Positions 12,720-17,641 of a stretch of 17,641 bases of DNA are shown here, piece by piece. Position 1 is the stretch's first letter, and every line of letters begins with the position of its first letter. Source of the stretch: CAZWXH01 sp964637725 (GTDB lineage Bacteria > Bacillota_I > Bacilli_A > Erysipelotrichales > Coprobacillaceae). The translations under genes and the position numbers were made by a program. A model generated the notes under the pieces. It was not told the origin of the DNA and ran no database searches. It saw only the letters and a program-made list of their open reading frames with translations. The DNA lies in contig CAZWXH010000031.1 of assembly GCA_964637725.1 (NCBI GenBank), forward strand, positions 1 through 17,641, written 5' to 3'.

Positions 12720-14240
12720 ATGGATAATCAAAATCAGAATGAACTGAATCATGATGAAAATAAAATTGAGTCAAAACAAGATGATGTTCATATCGATGAA
12801 ACTATTGAATTAAAACCAAAACGTAAGTATAAACTCAAAAAGAATTATCGCAATAAGTTTTTAATATTTTCAAGTATATTTATTGTATGTATTTATTTTG
12901 GGGGATTTATATACTACAATAACTTATTTTTATCTCATACTTTTATAAATGGTTTTGATGTTGCCGGTTTGTCTATTGAAAAGGCAACTTTGAAAATAGA
13001 AAAAGGAATTAATGATCATACTTTAACTTTATCTTTTATTGATGGTAAAGAAGAAACTGTTAATAAAGATGTCTGTGGTGTTTCTTTAAATCCAAATAAT
13101 GATATTCAAAAAGAATATAACAAACAAAATAAATGGTTATGGTTTACTAATTTCTTTACTGATACACATATTGATATTGAAAACTTAGTTACTGTAGATA
13201 ATACAAAATTAACTCAAGCTATTAATAGTTTAAATCATGTCAAACAAAAACAAGAGGCTCCTGTAGATGCGATTGTTCAATATGTTAATAATCAATTCTC
13301 AATAAAGGATGAAGTATTTGGTTCTACTATTGATAAATCAAGTATTGAAAAAATTATCCTCAAAGCATTTAATTATGGAGAAGCAAATATAGAAATAAAA
13401 AAAGCTGGTGGTTATGTTGAACCACAAAAGACTTCAAAAGATCCTTCTATTTTAAACTTATTAGAAGCATCTAAGAAGTACGCTACTGCTGTTATCACTT
13501 ATCAATCGACTACGGGTGATATAGTTTTAGATGGAAATACGATTGCAACTTGGTTATCAGTTGATGAAAAAGGAAATTATTATAGAGATGATGCTGAGTT
13601 TAAAAAACAAGCTGAAGCTTTTGTTAAGGAAAAACTTGTACCTAAGATAAACATTGTTGGAAAGAGTAAGACTTTCGTGGGTGCAGGAAATCGAAGATTA
13701 TCTGTATCTGGCGGTAATTATGGTTATAAAGTCAATCAAGAAAAAGAAGTCGAAGGTTTGTTGGAAGATATATATGCCGGTAAAGAAATTACCAGAACAC
13801 CTATTACAACTGGTGTTCAAGCCTCATATAGTAATGGTGGTTTAGGTGATACTTTCGTTGAGATTGATATGAGTGCACAACATTTCTGGTTCCATAAAAA
13901 TGGTCAAATCATTGTTGAATCAGATATTGTAACTGGTCTGCCTAGTGATCCAAGTCGTAAGACTCCTGGAGGAACTTATTATATCTATTTTATGCAACGT
14001 GATCGTGTTTTAAGAGGAACGAAAAAGCCTGATGGAACTTGGCCTTATGAAAGTCCTGTTTCATTTTGGATGGCATTTAATAAAGGAATTGGTCTTCATG
14101 ATGCAACTTGGCAACCTAAATTTGGTGGCAACATCTATAAAACAAAAGGTTCTCATGGTTGTATTAATCTCCCATACTCAGCTGCTAAAAAATTATATGG
14201 AGTCTTAAAAAACAATACTCCAGTTGTTTGTTATTACTAA
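12720..14240 (+). CDS. Membrane-anchored L,D-transpeptidase (PG_binding_4 + YkuD)
   Basis: This 506-residue enzyme links peptidoglycan stems at 3-3 positions or attaches them. The N-terminus (about 1-45) is cytoplasmic and charged; a membrane helix follows at about 47-67. Residues about 70-330 correspond to two PG_binding_4-type modules (start FINGFDVAGLSIEKA). Residues about 376-506 are the YkuD catalytic domain. The signature is complete: H460 in GLHDATW and C481 in SHGCINLP. Catalytic cysteine enzymes of this class resist most penicillins but not carbapenems. A GTG at 12717 is adjacent, but the AGGGGG box at 12706-12711 is eight bases from the ATG at 12720, which I prefer. Single gene with its own terminator. 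Confidence 0.94.
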   Translation: MDNQNQNELNHDENKIESKQDDVHIDETIELKPKRKYKLKKNYRNKFLIFSSIFIVCIYFGGFIYYNNLFLSHTFINGFDVAGLSIEKATLKIEKGINDHTLTLSFIDGKEETVNKDVCGVSLNPNNDIQKEYNKQNKWLWFTNFFTDTHIDIENLVTVDNTKLTQAINSLNHVKQKQEAPVDAIVQYVNNQFSIKDEVFGSTIDKSSIEKIILKAFNYGEANIEIKKAGGYVEPQKTSKDPSILNLLEASKKYATAVITYQSTTGDIVLDGNTIATWLSVDEKGNYYRDDAEFKKQAEAFVKEKLVPKINIVGKSKTFVGAGNRRLSVSGGNYGYKVNQEKEVEGLLEDIYAGKEITRTPITTGVQASYSNGGLGDTFVEIDMSAQHFWFHKNGQIIVESDIVTGLPSDPSRKTPGGTYYIYFMQRDRVLRGTKKPDGTWPYESPVSFWMAFNKGIGLHDATWQPKFGGNIYKTKGSHGCINLPYSAAKKLYGVLKNNTPVVCYY

Positions 14241-14243
14241 AAA

Positions 14244-14270
14244 AAGTTCGGTTATAAAACCGAGCTTTTT
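14244..14270. terminator. Terminator between the L,D-transpeptidase and the convergent membrane protein
   Basis: AAGTTCGGTT (14244-14253) pairs with AACCGAGCTT (14258-14267) with one G-U pair and loop ATAA, then TTT on the plus side and an A-run that gives T on the minus side. It probably serves both genes. Confidence 0.82.
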
Positions 14271-14892
14271 ATATACTTAATTCTTTTTCAAATATTTTTT
14301 TACTTGTTAAATAAGCAATAACTAAAATCACAAAAGAGATATCAAAAGGACTTGTTAATGTGATGACGGTAATAAATATCGCCACAGCTATCCCTATTAA
14401 TTCCATTGAAAACGCTCTAATTGAAAGATGATGTCTACGAATCATCTTAAACTGACTCATTAAATTATGAAGAGTAATATAGAAAGCAACAATCGCTACT
14501 AAGATATCAACAGAGAAATTAATCAAATAATTACCCGTTAAAAACTCTTTTATAAATAAGATAACAATATAACTACACATTGTTAACCACAAGCCTGAAA
14601 TCGTAAACTTTTCACTATCTTGTTTCTTTATAAAATTCATCTTTTCTTTTATTGAGATTGTTTTTTCAATCTTGTTTACATATTCTTTAATATTCTTACT
14701 AGAAGATTTATTATTGTTTAATAAATCTTCTAGTACTGCTTCTAAAATAATGTTTGCTTTGATAACATCTTTTTGATGTTGAAAAACATACTTCATAACG
14801 TCATTAAAATAAACATATTTATCTTCAGTTAATTCTTTTGCTTTTAAACCATTTTCATAAAATAAATCAAAGCTATCTTTTTTGTTTTTCAT
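14269..14892 (-). CDS. Integral membrane protein, function unknown
   Basis: This 207-residue protein has a charged, helical N-terminal half (about 1-93) and four predicted membrane helices at about 96-114, 122-142, 160-180 and 183-199. The arrangement recalls DUF1048/DUF1129-type Firmicute membrane proteins, but I cannot make a firm assignment. Its start codon shares one base with the stop of the M18 aminopeptidase gene (TAATG), so translation is coupled. That places it in the aminopeptidase transcript, but no functional link is evident. Confidence 0.75.
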   Translation of the reverse strand: MKNKKDSFDLFYENGLKAKELTEDKYVYFNDVMKYVFQHQKDVIKANIILEAVLEDLLNNNKSSSKNIKEYVNKIEKTISIKEKMNFIKKQDSEKFTISGLWLTMCSYIVILFIKEFLTGNYLINFSVDILVAIVAFYITLHNLMSQFKMIRRHHLSIRAFSMELIGIAVAIFITVITLTSPFDISFVILVIAYLTSKKIFEKELSI

Positions 14893-16211
14893 TACTTTGT
14901 AACCTTATACTCAAATGCATTGATTTCACTTATATGAGAATTAAAGAATTCTTCCATCACACATACCATATAATATGTATCCTTAATTCCAGCTGTCTCA
15001 TAAGATGAGTGCATAGCAAGTTGAGGTAATCCAATATCAACGCTATTCATTGATACCTTTGTTGAAGAAATGTTACCTAAAGTACTTCCCCCTGCCACGT
15101 CAGAGCGATTCGCAAAGAATTGAACTGGAACATTTACTTTCTCACAAAGTCCTTTAAAAATAGCAATACTAACCGCATCACTTGTATACTTTTGTCCAGC
15201 GTGTGATTTTACAACAACCCCTTCATTCATATAAACACAATTTGTTTCATCAGTTTTTTCTGGATGATTTGGATGAACTGCATGAGCATTATCTGCACTT
15301 AACATAAAACTTGATGCCAATGCACGATAGTAATCTTCTTCTGTTTTTGAAAGTCCCATATTGATTCTATAGAGTGTATCATATAGGAATGTTGAACCAG
15401 CACCTTGTTTAGTCCCTGAACCAACTTCTTCATTATCAAAACAAGCAAAAACATTAATTGATTGATTGTTTGTTCCTTTTAAGAATCCTTGAAGTGAAGT
15501 ATAAGCACATTGTAAATCATCTAATTTAGGTGATGAAATAAATTCTTCATTTATCCCCCAAATAGCAGGTGCATTACGATTGTATAAATAGAGATCACTA
15601 CCATAAATATCTTCTGCTTTCATATTTAACTCAGCAGCTATTAATTTATTAAAATCACCTTTTTTATAATCACTTCCACCTAATAAAGGAATCATATCAA
15701 CTTGATTATTATACTTATAACCATCATTTACAGTTCTATTCATATGAATCGCAACATTAGGAATTAAAACCAAATCTTTATCGATTGCTAATAACTTTGT
15801 TTGAAAACTATCATTGTTTTTAACAAGAACTCTTCCGGCAATTGATAAAGGACGATCTAACCAAGTAGAACATAACATTCCACCATAACCTTCAGCATTT
15901 AATTGAGCATATTTTCCTTTGACTGAAAGCTCAGCATTTTCTTTGATTTTAAATGTTGGTGAATCGCTATGTGATGCCGCAACATTAAAACTATAGTTAT
16001 CTAACTGTGTTCCAATATTAATTGCTATAATACTTGAATTGTTTCTTGTTACAAAATATTTCTTTCCTGCTTCAATACTCCAAGTATTTCCTTCCAATAA
16101 TTCAACAAATCCATTATCTAATAATTCTTTTCTCATGTTATCCACAGCATGAAATGCTGTAGGACTCTTTTGAATAAATGATACTAATTTTTCAGATATT
16201 TCTTTATACAT
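14892..16211 (-). CDS. apeB: M18 family (aspartyl) aminopeptidase
   Basis: This 439-residue two-metal aminopeptidase removes N-terminal residues, with the family typically favouring Asp/Glu, in the cytoplasm. Metal and catalytic motifs are in place: AASHSDSP (H81), LDDLQ (D231/D232), FDNEEVGS (E261/E262), SADNAHA (D307) and LAMHSSYE (H401). Length matches the family (about 430-470). GGAGGT six bases before the ATG sets the start. A strong promoter is at 16236-16264. It overlaps the downstream membrane protein and follows an amino-acid permease gene, consistent with amino-acid and peptide nutrition. The symbol apeB is by family; the enzyme's specificity is not shown. Confidence 0.94.
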   Translation of the reverse strand: MYKEISEKLVSFIQKSPTAFHAVDNMRKELLDNGFVELLEGNTWSIEAGKKYFVTRNNSSIIAINIGTQLDNYSFNVAASHSDSPTFKIKENAELSVKGKYAQLNAEGYGGMLCSTWLDRPLSIAGRVLVKNNDSFQTKLLAIDKDLVLIPNVAIHMNRTVNDGYKYNNQVDMIPLLGGSDYKKGDFNKLIAAELNMKAEDIYGSDLYLYNRNAPAIWGINEEFISSPKLDDLQCAYTSLQGFLKGTNNQSINVFACFDNEEVGSGTKQGAGSTFLYDTLYRINMGLSKTEEDYYRALASSFMLSADNAHAVHPNHPEKTDETNCVYMNEGVVVKSHAGQKYTSDAVSIAIFKGLCEKVNVPVQFFANRSDVAGGSTLGNISSTKVSMNSVDIGLPQLAMHSSYETAGIKDTYYMVCVMEEFFNSHISEINAFEYKVTK

Positions 16212-16235
16212 ATTTCTACCTCCAAATATGTTTAC

Positions 16236-16264
16236 ATTATAACAATATCCACCTTCGACTTCAA
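16236..16264 (-). promoter_or_regulatory. Promoter of the M18 aminopeptidase gene
   Basis: On the minus strand TTGAAG (16259-16264), 17 bases, then TATAAT (16236-16241) preceded by TGT (extended -10). It is one of the best promoters in the window, 24 bases before the start codon. Confidence 0.75.
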
Positions 16265-16289
16265 ATGAAATACCTAGTGGATATGTTAT
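16239..16289. repeat. Long inverted repeat spanning the M18 promoter
   Basis: ATAAC-A-ATATCCAC (16239-16252) pairs with GTGGATATGTTAT (16277-16289): 13 bp with one bulged base and a loop of 24. It starts 3 bases after the permease stop codon and its far arm contains part of the M18 -10. The tail is not T-rich, so it is a weak or atypical terminator, or a control site. Confidence 0.55.
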
Positions 16290-16291
16290 TA

Positions 16292-17641
16292 TTATTCCTC
16301 GATGACCTCTGGTTTATTCTTTTTAGCTAAAACAGGCATAATTGCTCCTAATCCAACTAATATAAGCGGGGTCATAATATTCATAGCAATTTCAAATGGA
16401 CTTCCTTTAAACATTCCAAGTCCACAACTTATTGCTGTTACTGCTAAACACCACCAACCAAAGAATTTTGCAATAAATTGATTCTTGGTAAAACGATAAT
16501 CAGCAGGGAATTTCTGTAATGCTTTTCTTAATGCAATATAAGCAACAAATACCCATAAATAACGAAGTGGCATTGTCACAGAGTTTAATTGTGTTAAGAA
16601 TTTTAAAATCGTTGTAACATCCTTAATTCCTAATGCAGGAATAATAATTAATGGTGTAACAATCGCAACAACTAATAAGATACCATTTTTATAAGCCCCA
16701 TTTTTATTCCTTTTTAATAATCTTTCAGGAATAAATTGTCTTGCTTGTTTATTATCTAATAACATACGAAGTGGTGCATCAATAGAGATAACCAATGTCG
16801 ACAATTGTCCTACTAAATTACAAATTGCATAAATAACTAAGAAAGTATTACCAATCCCGTAATATGCTCCTAATTTTTGGAATGACCAATATGCACCATT
16901 GGCAACATATGCATCAAAGTTGGCATGAATATCGTTGACATTGAACATCATACCCATCGCAATTGTTCCTAAAATGGCACAAACGATAACCATAATTGCT
17001 AAAGCAATCATTCCTTTTGGGAATCCTTTTGAAGGATTCTCTACTTTATTAACATAGGGTGAAATCTTTTCACAACCACCCACCGCAAAGACTAAGATTG
17101 ATAATGATGTGAAATATTCTAATTTAAATGATGGAATTAAGTTTTTAAAACTCCAATCCATTGTTTCATATCCACCATTTGGATTAATAGCAGGGGCTGC
17201 CATCATTAAAATGATAAATAGAATAGACATGACAAACATTGATGAACCAGCAATAGTTGCGAGTTTCTTTAATGGGTTTAATCCTTTTGATGCTACCCAT
17301 GCAAAGACTAAGAAGACAACCAATGTCATAATTTGAACAACTGATGTATTTAATGAATCATAAGTTGCTGAGTTTTGGAAAAATACCCAACTCGCTGCCT
17401 TTAATCCACCTGATGCTTTAGAAGCAATATAAGGCATATGGACTACCCAATAAGTCCACCCTGCATAATATGCAAGTTTAGGCCCTAAGGTTTCATGAAT
17501 CCAAGAACTCACTCCTCCACCAGCATTTTTAAATGCTGATCCTAACTCACCGACCATTAAGGCATATGGTACAAAGTAGAGCGCAAACATTAAAATCCAG
17601 CTAAAGATAACTTGTATACCATTAAAATATACAAATCCATT
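16292..17641 (-). CDS. APC-superfamily amino-acid permease (partial, N-terminus outside window)
   Basis: The visible 449 residues form most of a 12-helix amino-acid transporter of the APC family, similar in feel to YjeM/GadC-type glutamate or GABA transporters (FVPYALMVGELGSAFKNAGG, then GVSSWIHETLGP). The frame remains open for 17 codons upstream of the ATG at 17588-17590 to the window edge, and those residues (NGFVYFNG, IQVIFSWIL) continue a membrane helix, so the true start lies beyond 17641. Other visible pieces are the VFAVGGCEKISPYVNKVENPSKGF segment in the central region (shown only in part: VGGCEKISPYVNKVENP). Substrate is not certain. It lies directly upstream of the M18 aminopeptidase gene, supporting a role in amino-acid uptake or exchange. 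Confidence 0.9.
   Translation of the reverse strand, partial: NGFVYFNGIQVIFSWILMFALYFVPYALMVGELGSAFKNAGGGVSSWIHETLGPKLAYYAGWTYWVVHMPYIASKASGGLKAASWVFFQNSATYDSLNTSVVQIMTLVVFLVFAWVASKGLNPLKKLATIAGSSMFVMSILFIILMMAAPAINPNGGYETMDWSFKNLIPSFKLEYFTSLSILVFAVGGCEKISPYVNKVENPSKGFPKGMIALAIMVIVCAILGTIAMGMMFNVNDIHANFDAYVANGAYWSFQKLGAYYGIGNTFLVIYAICNLVGQLSTLVISIDAPLRMLLDNKQARQFIPERLLKRNKNGAYKNGILLVVAIVTPLIIIPALGIKDVTTILKFLTQLNSVTMPLRYLWVFVAYIALRKALQKFPADYRFTKNQFIAKFFGWWCLAVTAISCGLGMFKGSPFEIAMNIMTPLILVGLGAIMPVLAKKNKPEVIEE

Noticed and set aside
13654..13845. Short plus-strand frame within the L,D-transpeptidase gene
   Set aside because: It is an out-of-frame shadow of a strongly supported gene.
17109..17336. 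Plus-strand 75-residue frame opposite the permease gene
   Set aside because: It is antisense to conserved membrane-protein sequence and has no start signal.

Overview
The window is a compact, very AT-rich stretch of a low-GC Gram-positive (Firmicutes) chromosome. The class III (oxygen-sensitive) ribonucleotide reductase pair nrdD/nrdG, strong AGGAGG-type ribosome binding sites, sigma-A-like promoters and tRNAs with an encoded CCA point to an anaerobic, probably gut-associated Firmicute. The overall gene set suggests the Erysipelotrichia/Coprobacillaceae side, but that placement is inference. No phage, transposase, CRISPR or plasmid gene is visible. All gaps between genes are shorter than 300 bases, and most terminators overlap the stop codon of the gene they end.

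Layout, left to right. (1) Positions 1-2347, minus strand: a small lipoprotein followed by an RpiR/SIS-type regulator, then a membrane-anchored surface protein with a carboxypeptidase-regulatory-like fold and an InlB-type repeat. (2) 2348-4377, minus strand: a three-gene unit of Cof-type HAD phosphatase, an 80-residue unknown protein and an M19 dipeptidase. It is transcribed away from a plus-strand S33-type alpha/beta hydrolase (4463-5371). (3) 5384-9768, minus strand: a PF06541-type membrane protein, nrdG/nrdD (overlapping), an HPr-like protein in which the phosphorylated histidine is a tyrosine, and a rhodanese-like protein whose catalytic cysteine is missing. (4) 9865-10016, plus strand: tRNA-Glu and tRNA-Trp with their own promoter and terminator.

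(5) 10091-11517: a small accessory-looking module. A Cro/C1-type regulator diverges from an unrecognised 218-residue protein across an intergenic region packed with inverted repeats. A second, different Cro/C1-type regulator lies convergent behind it. (6) 11530-14270: a lipoprotein of unknown function diverges from a membrane-anchored L,D-transpeptidase that cross-links peptidoglycan. (7) 14269-17641, minus strand: a four-helix membrane protein overlapping an M18 aspartyl aminopeptidase, preceded by an APC-type amino-acid permease cut by the window end.

Functional threads: peptide and amino-acid use (M19 dipeptidase, M18 aminopeptidase, APC permease), cell envelope (L,D-transpeptidase, two lipoproteins, surface protein), anaerobic DNA precursor synthesis (NrdDG) and carbon-regulation signalling (Crh-like HPr, RpiR regulator). 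The best candidates for something undescribed are the two-regulator/218-residue module with its interleaved operators, and the Tyr-substituted HPr that keeps the HPr-kinase serine site.
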